A stretch of 48,178 bases of DNA from Smithella sp. SCADC (lineage in GTDB: Bacteria > Desulfobacterota > Syntrophia > Syntrophales > Smithellaceae): the NCBI GenBank assembly GCA_000747625.2, contig JQDQ01000241.1:1-48178 (forward strand), written 5' to 3'. The translations under genes were made by a program, and so were the position numbers. A model generated the notes under the pieces. It did no database searches and was not told the origin of the DNA. It saw nothing but the letters and a program-made list of their open reading frames with translations. Positions 8,162-16,128 of this stretch are shown one piece after another; positions within the stretch are counted from its first letter, which is position 1; every line of letters begins with the position of its first letter.

Positions 8162-8425
8162 TTGAGTGAAATGAAGGGTTATCAGATAGGAAGAAAACCA
8201 AAGGAAAACCTGGATAAATTCAACAAACTAAGTGGAATTTTGGTGTTATCGGCCTGGGGATTGGCCATGGTCTTATCTTCCTTCCTTTTCTTATTCATCG
8301 GTTATCTTGTAGATGAAATCCTGGGAACCACGCCTAATTTTATGTTGTGTTCTTTCTTTCTGGCTATCGGGTTATGTATGTGGAGGATTTATAAGGACGC
8401 CAAAGACAAAGGCAAGAAACTGTAA
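8162..8425 (+). CDS. atpZ: AtpZ/AtpI-like F0 accessory protein
   Basis: The 87-residue protein has a short cationic N-terminus and two membrane helices (about 27-49 and 57-77) separated by a DEILGTTPN turn, with a basic tail KDAKDKGKKL. That layout, including the G(Y/F)-hVDE turn, matches the AtpZ/AtpI family, which in other bacteria precedes the F0 genes and assists c-ring assembly or Mg2+/Ca2+ handling. The frame opens at TTG 8162; the ATG at 8171 is an equally possible start and neither has a strong ribosome site. It normally sits next to atpB and atpE; here only a c-subunit homologue is nearby. It converges on the RNase P RNA gene. Confidence 0.7.
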   Translation: MSEMKGYQIGRKPKENLDKFNKLSGILVLSAWGLAMVLSSFLFLFIGYLVDEILGTTPNFMLCSFFLAIGLCMWRIYKDAKDKGKKL

Positions 8426-8474
8426 CACATAATAAAAATTATGACTAAATATTTTCACATATAATAAAAGGCAC

Positions 8475-8846
8475 GGGAGAAGATCATAAGCCGAGTCCTG
8501 TCCCACGATTAGGTTACCCTGCGCGTGGTGATGATCATTCATCTGGGACGTGAGTTGCCTCACGCCTCTAGCGACACTACCCGAGAACATCGGGCGGGCC
8601 GCCCTTAACGTTCTCCTATTTGGTCTTGCTCCGGATGGGGTTTACCATGCCTTTCCTGTCGCCAGGAAAGCGGTGAGCTCTTACCTCGCCTTTTCACCCT
8701 TACCTGGCGTAAACGCCTGGCGGTATATTTTCTGTGGCACTTTCCTTAGGGTCGCCCCCAGTCGCCGTTAGCGACCATCCTGCCCTGTGGAGCTCGGACT
8801 TTCCTCCAGCAGATAAATTCTGCCAGCGATCATCTGATCTTCTCCG
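8475..8846 (-). ncRNA. rnpB: RNase P RNA (bacterial class A)
   Basis: Read on the minus strand, the conserved signatures appear in order: GAGGAAAGTCCGAGCTCC and CAGGGCAGGATGGT near the 5' end, CCACAGAAA, GGTAAGGGTGAAAAGG, the tRNA-CCA-binding region GGTAAACCCC followed by GGAGCAAGACCAAATAG, and ACAGGACTCGGCTTAT near the 3' end. P1 closes the molecule: GGAGAAGATCA at the 5' end pairs exactly with TGATCTTCTCC at 8476-8486. The length of about 370 nt is normal for type A. Open frames overlapping it on either strand are spurious. It is divergent from rpmH-rnpA, whose second gene encodes the RNase P protein. Confidence 0.97.
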
Positions 8847-8856
8847 GCCTTTTTTA

Positions 8857-8885
8857 AGTTTACACTTGATTGATCTTTCTTTCAA
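8857..8885 (-). promoter_or_regulatory. Sigma-70-type promoter of rnpB
   Basis: On the minus strand TTGAAA and TAAACT are separated by 17 bases. The predicted start lies near 8850, only a few bases before the P1 helix of the RNase P RNA. Confidence 0.6.
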
Positions 8886-8911
8886 GACATGTTTATAATA
8901 CCAATTTAATC

Positions 8912-8940
8912 TTGACAAATAAATACTACTATGATTTAAA
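8912..8940 (+). promoter_or_regulatory. Sigma-70-type promoter of rpmH-rnpA
   Basis: A perfect TTGACA (8912-8917) is followed after 17 bases by TTTAAA (8935-8940). The start would be near 8947, about 24 bases before the rpmH ATG. The -35 regions of the two divergent promoters lie about 27 bases apart. Confidence 0.6.
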
Positions 8941-8970
8941 AACTAGTTCATCACTTTTAGAGGATAAACC

Positions 8971-9108
8971 ATGAAAAAGACATTAACTAACAAAACAAAT
9001 ACCAAAAGAAAGAGGACGCACGGTTTTCTCGTTCGTATGGCCTCAAAATCCGGAAGGCAAGTTTTAAGCCGCAGAAGAGCTAAAGGAAGAAAACGTTTAG
9101 CCGTATAA
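8971..9108 (+). CDS. rpmH: Ribosomal protein bL34
   Basis: The 45-residue, extremely basic protein [18 protein letters not shown].. ending [12 protein letters not shown] has the bL34 signature KR.RTHGFL.RM....GR..L..RR.KGR..L. The ATG has AGAGGA at the right distance. It is the first gene of the rpmH-rnpA-yidD-yidC-jag-mnmE cluster, which in many bacteria flanks dnaA and oriC; here rnpB, not dnaA, lies upstream. It is a component of the large ribosomal subunit. Confidence 0.97.
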   Translation: MKKTLTNKTNTKRKRTHGFLVRMASKSGRQVLSRRRAKGRKRLAV

Positions 9109-9151
9109 AAAATTCAGGGCCTTGGTACCTTAATGATTGCCGTCGGTATGC

Positions 9152-9499
9152 ATGAAAGAACAATCTTACCGGAAATTGGAAAGGATTACTAATCATAGCA
9201 GATATAGAACTATTTACCAAGAGGGGGTGTGGAGAAGTTCTCAACACTTTACAGCCATAACATGCAGTAATTCTCAAGGGGTTAGAAGGCTGGGACTTAC
9301 CGTAACCAAAAAAGCGGGAAACGCCGTAAGAAGAAACAGAATCAAACGATTGATCAAAGAATATTTCCGCCTCAATAAAAGTTTGTTTCCCGCCGGATAC
9401 GATGTCGTCATCATGGTTAGAAGAAATATGCCCCCCCTGACTTATCCCGAAGCATGCAAAGAATTGACTGAACTATTCACACAGAAAACTAATATATAA
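9152..9499 (+). CDS. rnpA: RNase P protein component
   Basis: The RnpA family motif RLGLTVTKKAGNAVRRNRIKR (with the RNR box) is followed by the expected P.GYDVVIMVR strand. From ATG 9152 the protein is 115 residues and begins MKEQSYRKLERIT, aligning with the usual RnpA N-terminus; the TTG at 9137 would add five residues without a better ribosome site. It binds the RNase P RNA and helps 5' maturation of tRNA precursors. Its RNA partner, rnpB, is the divergent neighbour. It is co-transcribed with rpmH and followed by yidD after 3 bases. Confidence 0.93.
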   Translation: MKEQSYRKLERITNHSRYRTIYQEGVWRSSQHFTAITCSNSQGVRRLGLTVTKKAGNAVRRNRIKRLIKEYFRLNKSLFPAGYDVVIMVRRNMPPLTYPEACKELTELFTQKTNI

Positions 9500-9502
9500 T
9501 TT

Positions 9503-9730
9503 ATGCTCAAGACAATTTCGTTAAAATTTCTTATTACCATAATTCGTTTGTACCAAATCTGCGTATCACCTTTCTTTTTTGCTCCATGCTGCCGATTCTA
9601 TCCGTCATGTTCCGAATATACCATCTCGGCAATTAAACTGCATGGACCGGCAAAAGGAACGTACATGGGCATAAAAAGAATTCTTCGTTGCCACCCCCTG
9701 CACCCCGGCGGTTATGATCCCGCCAAATAA
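9503..9730 (+). CDS. yidD: Membrane protein insertion efficiency factor YidD
   Basis: The 75-residue protein carries the full YidD signature: an N-terminal amphipathic/hydrophobic helix, [11 protein letters not shown] (about 29-39), a HGPAKG block and [15 protein letters not shown] at the C-terminus (about 59-73). Members are inner-membrane peripheral proteins that assist YidC-dependent insertion. It starts 3 bases after rnpA and ends 20 bases before yidC, the conserved order in bacteria. Confidence 0.95.
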   Translation: MLKTISLKFLITIIRLYQICVSPFFFAPCCRFYPSCSEYTISAIKLHGPAKGTYMGIKRILRCHPLHPGGYDPAK

Positions 9731-9750
9731 ATTGAAAGTGGAGGTTATTA

Positions 9751-11448
9751 ATGGATAAAAGGACAATTCTGGCCATAGTCCTGTCACTTGCCGTACTTTT
9801 GATATATCAGTTATTTTTTATCAAACCACCGGTACAAAAACAGGCAACTCCGGCTCAAGAATCAAAACAAATCAGCAAGGATACAGCTGTAAAAACACCT
9901 GACACCATGACAATGGCAACAGCGTCAAAGCCTGCAATCCAACAGACAGTCGCTAAAAAAGAAGCTGCGCCAAAAGATATCAAGGTAGAAACTGAAAATT
10001 ACACGGCGATATTTTCCACCAGGGGCGCGGCCGTTAAATCGTTTCAGCTCAAAGGATATAAGAAAGAATGTACAAAATGTACTGATGATATTTATCCTGC
10101 AATTAAGAATTCCATAACCGGCACGAAGCAACCGGCCAAGGCAAAAAGCAACGAACCGATAGAACTAGTAGCACTTAACGAATCTATGCCTTATCCGCTG
10201 GCAATTACTTTTCCCGAATCGTCCCCTGAGATTAATGCTGATTCGGTATACGACGTTAATGTAACCAGCCTGGATATGAAAAATTCCAAAGAAAAAAACA
10301 GTTTGGTTTTTTCACGTACCTTTAACGGGCTAAAGATAGAAAAGATTTTTACTTTTAATCCGGATAATTATTCAATCGCACTGGACGTAAAAATTTCCAA
10401 CCTGACTAATTTACCGGTAACCGAAACACCTCATTTAAACTGGTATGAGTATGCGGACCCAAAACAAGAAAAAGACCGCTATAGTAATGAAGGACCTGTC
10501 GCCTATGTCTCCAAGTCCATCAAGCGTAAGAAAGTTTCGGATATCTCGACGGATACAAGTCTTGGCCCTGATGTTTCCTGGGGTGGATTTGAGAATAAAT
10601 ATTTTATGGCGGCAGTTATACCGCAAGACCCGTCACTGACCAGTATCAATATTTCCAAAGACAAAAATAACATGGTCTCTGTGGAAATTAAAGGAGCCAA
10701 GAGTATTATCCCTCCGAACCAGTCGGATTCTTTGAAATATTCCTTGTTTATTGGTCCCAAGGATTACACTCTTCTCAAGAAACAGGGTATATCCTTAGAA
10801 GAAGCTGTTGAGTTTGATTCATTTATACCGGGACTAAAATGGCTTTCCATCGGCTTACTGATTTTCATCAAATTTTTATATCAGTATGTCAGTAATTACG
10901 GTGTTGCCATTATCATACTGACAATTCTGATCAAACTTATCTTCTGGCCGCTGGGTAACATAAGTTACAAATCTATGAAGGAAATGCAAAAACTTCAGCC
11001 AAAACTAGTTGAGTTAAAAGAGAAATATAAAAATGATCAGGCTAAACTCGGCCAGGAAACCATGGCTCTATACAAGGCGCATAAAGTCAACCCTCTTAGC
11101 GGCTGCCTGCCAATGTTAATTCAGATTCCGGTGTTTATCGGCCTGTACAATACACTCCTTTATGCCATTGAACTGCGCCACTCACCATTGTTCTGGTGGA
11201 TTCAGGATTTATCGGCCAAAGATCCTTATTACATTACACCGATTATCATGGGCGCAACGCAATTTATTCAACAGAAAATGACACCAACTACGGGTGATCC
11301 CATGATGGCAAAAATGATGTTGATTATGCCTATTGTGTTCACCTTTATATTTTTAAATTTTCCGTCAGGATTGGTTATTTACTGGTTATTAAATAATGTT
11401 TTAAGCATCGGACAGCAAATTTATATTAATAAAAAATTCGCTGATTGA
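9751..11448 (+). CDS. yidC: Membrane protein insertase YidC/OxaI
   Basis: The 565-residue protein has the Gram-negative YidC layout: an N-terminal helix (MDKRTILAIVLSLAVLLIYQ, residues 1-20), a Pro/Lys/Thr-rich linker, the large periplasmic P1 domain (about 70-350) and the five-helix insertase core (about 360-560). The core contains the SYKSMKEMQKLQPKL hairpin, GCLPMLIQIPVFIGLY and a basic C-tail. YidC inserts small membrane proteins, including F0 subunit c, into the inner membrane, which is notable because a c-subunit homologue lies 3.4 kb upstream. A ribosome site GGAGG precedes the ATG. Confidence 0.97.
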   Translation: MDKRTILAIVLSLAVLLIYQLFFIKPPVQKQATPAQESKQISKDTAVKTPDTMTMATASKPAIQQTVAKKEAAPKDIKVETENYTAIFSTRGAAVKSFQLKGYKKECTKCTDDIYPAIKNSITGTKQPAKAKSNEPIELVALNESMPYPLAITFPESSPEINADSVYDVNVTSLDMKNSKEKNSLVFSRTFNGLKIEKIFTFNPDNYSIALDVKISNLTNLPVTETPHLNWYEYADPKQEKDRYSNEGPVAYVSKSIKRKKVSDISTDTSLGPDVSWGGFENKYFMAAVIPQDPSLTSINISKDKNNMVSVEIKGAKSIIPPNQSDSLKYSLFIGPKDYTLLKKQGISLEEAVEFDSFIPGLKWLSIGLLIFIKFLYQYVSNYGVAIIILTILIKLIFWPLGNISYKSMKEMQKLQPKLVELKEKYKNDQAKLGQETMALYKAHKVNPLSGCLPMLIQIPVFIGLYNTLLYAIELRHSPLFWWIQDLSAKDPYYITPIIMGATQFIQQKMTPTTGDPMMAKMMLIMPIVFTFIFLNFPSGLVIYWLLNNVLSIGQQIYINKKFAD

Positions 11449-11470
11449 TATATTGATAAGAGGTTTGAAG

Positions 11471-12322
11471 ATGGATTCCAAAACGTTAGAAATAGAAGAA
11501 AAATCAATTGATGAGGCTATAGAAAAAGCCTGTCGCGAATTTGGCGTACCGCGGGAAAAATTAAATATTGAAATTATTTCAGAAGAAAGCGGAGGCTTCC
11601 TGGGTATGTTTTCCAAAAAAGCCAGGATAAGAGCTTCGCTGCTTTCTCTGAATATCGATTTTTCTTTCACGGATCATCCGGAAGTCAAAAATGAGTTTAA
11701 AATAGAACCTCGGGTGAAGCCTGAAAAAGAGGTTATAACTGAAAAAGAAATTATACCTGAAAAAAAGATTATGACGGACAAACCGAAAAAGCAGGCAGAG
11801 CCTGCCGTCATTTATGATTCTACTGCCAGCGCTATACTCGCATCACAAGCAAAGGATTTACTGGAAGGCATTTTGCAGAGGATACCATTGGAATGCCAGG
11901 TAACTGTTAATGAAACGGCGGAAAAAATAATTCTCAACATTGAAGGTGATAACAGCGGGTTGCTCATAGGCAAACGCGGCCAGAATATTGATGCTCTTCA
12001 ATATATATTGAACAAAGCCATCAATAAACTTCATACTGACCATAAAATGATCATGATCGATTCCGGAGAATACCGGAAGAGAAGAGAGGAATTTCTGCTT
12101 GGTTTGGCGGAAAGAATCAGGGAAAAAGTAAAAAAGACCATGAAGCCTGTATCGATCGGCCATATGAATGCTCATGACCGGCGCCTCATCCACATGGTAT
12201 TGCAAGAAGATGAGTCGCTGATTACACAAAGCCGCGGCGAGGGCAAATTTAGAAAAATTGTTATTCTTCCTGCAAGAACAGGCAATACCAGGCACGTCAG
12301 AGAAAAAAAATCACGGGTATGA
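11471..12322 (+). CDS. jag: RNA-binding protein KhpB/Jag (Jag_N-KH-R3H)
   Basis: From ATG 11471 (AGAGG seven bases upstream; a TTG at 11453 is the other choice) the protein has 283 residues. The N-terminal Jag_N domain (about 1-55) has GGFLGMFSKKARI. A Lys/Glu-rich linker with repeated EKEI/EKKI units follows, then a type II KH domain with LLIGKRGQNIDALQYIL (GKRGQ loop) and an R3H domain (DRRLIHMVLQ.., SRGEGKFRKIVI). In other bacteria the protein binds many RNAs and links cell-envelope growth to translation. It lies between yidC and mnmE as usual. Confidence 0.94.
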   Translation: MDSKTLEIEEKSIDEAIEKACREFGVPREKLNIEIISEESGGFLGMFSKKARIRASLLSLNIDFSFTDHPEVKNEFKIEPRVKPEKEVITEKEIIPEKKIMTDKPKKQAEPAVIYDSTASAILASQAKDLLEGILQRIPLECQVTVNETAEKIILNIEGDNSGLLIGKRGQNIDALQYILNKAINKLHTDHKMIMIDSGEYRKRREEFLLGLAERIREKVKKTMKPVSIGHMNAHDRRLIHMVLQEDESLITQSRGEGKFRKIVILPARTGNTRHVREKKSRV

Positions 12323-12429
12323 ACCCGAAGCAAGCATTGGAAAAAGATTCCGCGGTAAGCTACGGAATATTATACCCGGTTTATACGGGATAATTTGACG
12401 ATCACAACATAAAGGGGAAGTGTTCTACT

Positions 12430-13809
12430 GTGCTCCGCCAGGATACCATAGCAGCCCTTGCGACTCCTTTCGGTTTGTCCGGTGTGGGAATAATCCGGAT
12501 CAGCGGACCGGAAGCTCTCGAAATCGCCAGTCTCATCTTTCATCCTTCTAATGGAATCTGTCCGTGGAAATCCCATCATTTATACCACGGCGATATAGTC
12601 TCTGCCGATAGCAAAACTATTCTCGACGAAGTCTTAATCTCTTATATGCGCAAGCCCCACTCTTTCACGGGAGAAGATGTTATAGAAATAAACTGCCACG
12701 GCAATCCAATCATTATCCAGTCCATTCTCTCACAACTGCAGGAACTGGGATGCCGCCTGGCTCGCCACGGAGAGTTCTCCCAGCGCGCCTTCTTCAACAA
12801 TCGCCTTGATTTATCACAGGCGGAAGCGCTCTCGGCAATGATTTGCGCCAAATCGGCAAAAGCTTATGCCATGGGACTTTCCCAGTTAAAAGGATCGCTT
12901 TCCAAAGAAATAGAAGACCTGCGCCTTCTTTTGATTGACGCGCTGGCTTTGCTGGAAGCGGCCATCGATTTTACCGAAGATACATCCGGAGAAATAATCA
13001 CGGGAACACATCCGCAAATTAATCAGGCATTAGAAAGGATGCAATCGCTTCTTTCGTCATACAGTTCGGCAAGAGCGTACGCCGAAGGTGTTAACGTTAT
13101 AATCACCGGCAAACCAAATGTGGGAAAATCAAGCCTGCTCAATTCCCTGACCGGCAGGAAAAAAGCTATTGTTACCGATATTCCGGGAACAACACGCGAC
13201 TTGATCACGGATACAATCAACATCAACGGCGTTCCGGTTCATTTAATTGATACCGCAGGAATAAGAGAGCCGCAAAACGCGATAGAAAAAGAAGGAATAT
13301 CTCTTGTCTGGGAAAGTTTAGCTAACGCTGACGTTGTCATTGTAATGCTGGATATAAGCAAACCGCTGACAGACGAAGATAAAATTATTATTGATAAAAA
13401 TAAATCGGGAAATATTATCGTCGCAATTAATAAGATTGATTTGCCGCGGAAATGGGAAGAAAATATTATTAAAGAACTATTTTCGCAGGAAACAAAAATT
13501 CTGAAAATCTCAGCAAAGTTAGGCAATGGATTGGAAGAATTGAAAAACACAATTACGGATTTATCTGTCAGCAGCGAAGATGTAAATGCCGGCAGTGTGA
13601 TGATTACCAACCTGCGTCATAAACAGGCAATAGAAAAAGCCTTCAAAAACATTCAAAACGCGAAGGAAAGCATCGCCCATGGCATGTCTGCTGAATTCGC
13701 CGCTTTCGACTTGCGTGAAGCTCTGGATAGTCTGGATGAAATAACCGGAAAAAAAATAAATGATGAAATACTGGACAAAATTTTTTCCAGCTTCTGCATA
13801 GGCAAATGA
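12430..13809 (+). CDS. mnmE: tRNA modification GTPase MnmE
   Basis: The 459-residue protein starts at GTG 12430 with a GGGGAAG site upstream. The N-terminal tetrahydrofolate-binding domain (DTIAALATPFGLSGVGIIRISG), a helical domain and an inserted G domain are clear: G1 GKPNVGKS (227-234), G2 IPGTTRD (251-257), G3 DTAG (274-277), G4 NKID. The C-terminal CIGK, with the catalytic Cys456, is intact. With MnmG it installs the cmnm5 group on U34 of several tRNAs. It ends the rpmH cluster; mnmG, often next, is not here. Confidence 0.97.
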   Translation: MLRQDTIAALATPFGLSGVGIIRISGPEALEIASLIFHPSNGICPWKSHHLYHGDIVSADSKTILDEVLISYMRKPHSFTGEDVIEINCHGNPIIIQSILSQLQELGCRLARHGEFSQRAFFNNRLDLSQAEALSAMICAKSAKAYAMGLSQLKGSLSKEIEDLRLLLIDALALLEAAIDFTEDTSGEIITGTHPQINQALERMQSLLSSYSSARAYAEGVNVIITGKPNVGKSSLLNSLTGRKKAIVTDIPGTTRDLITDTININGVPVHLIDTAGIREPQNAIEKEGISLVWESLANADVVIVMLDISKPLTDEDKIIIDKNKSGNIIVAINKIDLPRKWEENIIKELFSQETKILKISAKLGNGLEELKNTITDLSVSSEDVNAGSVMITNLRHKQAIEKAFKNIQNAKESIAHGMSAEFAAFDLREALDSLDEITGKKINDEILDKIFSSFCIGK

Positions 13810-13828
13810 TACTATTAAAAGTTATAAA

Positions 13829-14107
13829 GTGATCAGTCAGAAAAACGACACGGATAGTGTCAATGTTAAGATTAACGCTTGCGTGGACCCTTTCAGCGCC
13901 AGAGAAGCTGTTTACCGGTTAGGATTAAATAATTCTATTGCTGTTTTTATTTCGGCACGCAAACCCGGCGGCAACGGCAATGAATTTGAAGAAACAAATC
14001 TTCTTCCGAAACGCTTATCGATATCCTCTCCGAACAAAACTATAATTGCAAAGTATCGTCTGGGTTTCGGAAGTCGAAGAAAAACAGATGGGCGATTTCA
14101 CAGTTAG
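13829..14107 (+). CDS. Uncertain small ORF, possible gene remnant
   Basis: A 92-codon frame begins at GTG 13829 but is open without a stop from inside the end of mnmE, and has no clear ribosome site. Residues about 14-50 (KINACVDPFSAREAVYRLGL...) look protein-like, while the basic tail SRRKTDGRFHS does not. A second short plus-strand frame ends at about 14327. Together they could be a degraded gene. I do not recognise either, and the rest of 14108-14387 shows only a weak GGTGGCT/AGCCACC dyad. Confidence 0.3.
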   Translation: MISQKNDTDSVNVKINACVDPFSAREAVYRLGLNNSIAVFISARKPGGNGNEFEETNLLPKRLSISSPNKTIIAKYRLGFGSRRKTDGRFHS

Positions 14108-14387
14108 TTATAATGACTCTTGAACAAAGGTTGGTGGCTAGTGTTGGAAGTGTTTATTGCTCACCATTCACCAGCCACCTTCCGTTAGCTACTATTTGCC
14201 CGCGACCATTTTCCTTAATGAAGGAACCATAGATTGTGCGTTTTCCCTGCTGGTGGATATTACCTTAAAATACGGGATATACCATCCGGCGTTTACAAAA
14301 TTGGATAACTGAAAATCAAGCAATTATTTAAATTGTAAAAGCACTTATCCGGATTAACCAAAGCGATTTTAATAGCTTATACTGGTA

Positions 14388-15134
14388 TTATTTTATCTCC
14401 AAGCCTTCAACAAACGCCAGGACATTTTTGCCTAAAACACTGTGGTTATAGCCGCCTTCCAGGATACCAAAACAACCGCCGTTGTTGCGTTTTGCCGTTT
14501 CTCTTACCAGTTTTCCCATATATTTATAGTCTTCGGTTTTTAACAGACCACCCCAATCGGCCTCATGATTATCAAAACCGGCAGATACGGCAACCAGATC
14601 GGCATCAGTTTCAGCAAGAGCATCCTGCACATTTTTTAAATATTCATTGCGATTGGATGAGGCAGGATTATAGATTGTCACATATCCCTTATTCCCGAGA
14701 ATATTGACATTGCCGTCCCCGAAATGCAGATCGAAATCCAGGATAAAAGCCTTTTTGATTTTACTTTCACTTCTTAGTTTCTCCAGCGCTATAGCCATAT
14801 TATTGAAATAGCAAAAACCCCAGGCGCTACCCGCTGAAGCATGATGCCCGGGAGGACGGATGAGCGCAAAACAGGGTTCTGTCAAACCAATTTGCGCCGC
14901 TTTAATTGCGCCTCCTGCCGCAAGTGCGGCAATATCATATACACCTTCCCGTTCGACCGACCTGACGTGATCGGGAGTATGTATTTTAAGAATATCTTCT
15001 TTTGTTGCTGTAGATGGTTCAACAAAAGTTACCTTACCGCGCAGGGCCATTTCCACAGCTTGAATTCTTCCGGAAGCGGAAGCAGGATCGGAAGAGTACA
15101 CTTCGTTATAATCTTCGTGATAAACAACCTTCAT
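14388..15134 (-). CDS. Histone-deacetylase-fold amidohydrolase
   Basis: The 248-residue protein has the arginase/deacetylase fold signatures: RPPGHHA with H97-H98, WGFCYFNN (105-112), the zinc ligands D135 and H137 in LDFDLHFGDG and D188 in SAGFD, and EGGYN with Y229. Bacterial members are acetoin-utilisation proteins, acetylpolyamine amidohydrolases or lysine deacylases; the substrate cannot be told from sequence. It is shorter than the usual 310-370 residues because the first loops are trimmed. It lies 12 bases downstream of the NRDE gene, with which it is probably co-transcribed, and near a sirtuin of unrelated mechanism. Confidence 0.9.
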   Translation of the reverse strand: MKVVYHEDYNEVYSSDPASASGRIQAVEMALRGKVTFVEPSTATKEDILKIHTPDHVRSVEREGVYDIAALAAGGAIKAAQIGLTEPCFALIRPPGHHASAGSAWGFCYFNNMAIALEKLRSESKIKKAFILDFDLHFGDGNVNILGNKGYVTIYNPASSNRNEYLKNVQDALAETDADLVAVSAGFDNHEADWGGLLKTEDYKYMGKLVRETAKRNNGGCFGILEGGYNHSVLGKNVLAFVEGLEIK

Positions 15135-15146
15135 ACAATCCTCCTT

Positions 15147-15917
15147 TTATTTTTTCTCCAAAACGAAAGAAAAACTGCTTTCGATCCAGGGCTCCTTTTG
15201 TCTATCAAAAACTTTCTCCACAAACCGGCCACGCCTGTTTTTTCCGATAAGTAAAATCGTGGAAGAACGGGTCCCGTAATCAGGACTTTTAATAAACATG
15301 GAAGATAATATCCGCTCCCATTCCAGACCAACACCTGTCGAGGGTAGCTTGCTGTCCGGTGGAATGTGGCGATCAGCCAGCACAGCAAATAATGCTGCTT
15401 CTAATTGAGTTCCTTTTTGATCCAGTGTAGATTTCAAAAGACGTTTCCCCCGGGACACTTTCGGCCAGGGTGTATCAAGGTTATGGTTGCTTAAACCATA
15501 GATCCCGGGTTTCAGCTTTTGTTTTTCTCCGTGATTGGACAAAACGAAAAAATCGTTATCATCACCAATAAGCAAATTAAAACCGTTGTACTTATCCGCC
15601 TGCGAGGAAACTTCTTCCAGATACCCACCGGCGCTTTGTTTACCAATAAGGTAGCGGCTGACCAGTCTGCCGCGCGACGGAGCATTGCTTTTAAAAGCTG
15701 ACGGATCCCGATAATTAGTAACGGCAGCTAACTTTCCTTCTTTGGTAACACCCAACCAGGTACCGCCCTCTTTTAAGTCTCGTCCGGCAAGCATATTCTG
15801 TTGATCTTCCCAAAAGTCCGCGGGAAGCGACGGCCGTTCATAAAACTCATCGCGGTTAGCCGCAAGAATTAACCGGTATGATGGATGAACTTTATAAGCA
15901 AATAATATAAGGCACAT
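15147..15917 (-). CDS. NRDE-family (TANGO2-like) protein
   Basis: The 256-residue protein begins MCLILFAYKVHP, so Cys2 could become an N-terminal nucleophile after Met removal. The eponymous NRDE box is at 21-24 (AANRDEFYERPS), followed by GGTWLGVTKEGKLAAVTNYR, both diagnostic for the NRDE/TANGO2 family with an Ntn-hydrolase-like fold. In eukaryotes TANGO2 relatives are linked to haem and lipid handling; the bacterial role is poorly known. It precedes the HDAC-fold gene with 12 bases between. Confidence 0.9.
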   Translation of the reverse strand: MCLILFAYKVHPSYRLILAANRDEFYERPSLPADFWEDQQNMLAGRDLKEGGTWLGVTKEGKLAAVTNYRDPSAFKSNAPSRGRLVSRYLIGKQSAGGYLEEVSSQADKYNGFNLLIGDDNDFFVLSNHGEKQKLKPGIYGLSNHNLDTPWPKVSRGKRLLKSTLDQKGTQLEAALFAVLADRHIPPDSKLPSTGVGLEWERILSSMFIKSPDYGTRSSTILLIGKNRRGRFVEKVFDRQKEPWIESSFSFVLEKK

Positions 15918-15938
15918 TTACATTCCTTATTCCTTGTT

Positions 15939-16055
15939 CCCCTATTTTCTAAAGGAGGGTTAGGGTGGATTTTTTAAAAATAAAATCCCCCTAAATCCCC
16001 CTTTAGGAAAGGGGGACATCAAAAACAATGAACTACCCCGCCGCAAGTAGCGGGG
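15939..16055. repeat. Two foldback repeat units between the NRDE and sirtuin genes
   Basis: Unit one is a long imperfect hairpin: CTAAAGGAGGGTTAGGGTGG pairs with CCCCCTAAATCCCCCTTTAG across an A/T loop (about 15939-16014). Unit two is CCCCGC (16036-16041) with GCGGGG (16050-16055). Both look like dispersed intergenic repeats rather than gene parts. They also lie just after the end of the leftward aromatic operon and may act as transcript-end structures. Confidence 0.6.
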
Positions 16056-16128
16056 CATCTTCTTGGGTTATAATTTATTCTTCGTCGCATGCAACGGGAA
16101 TATAACACATAGAGATTAAAACTGACCT

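Noticed and set aside
8372-8918. Open frames on both strands over the RNase P RNA gene
   Set aside because: They overlap a clear class A RNase P RNA and have no family motifs; the sequence is explained by RNA structure.
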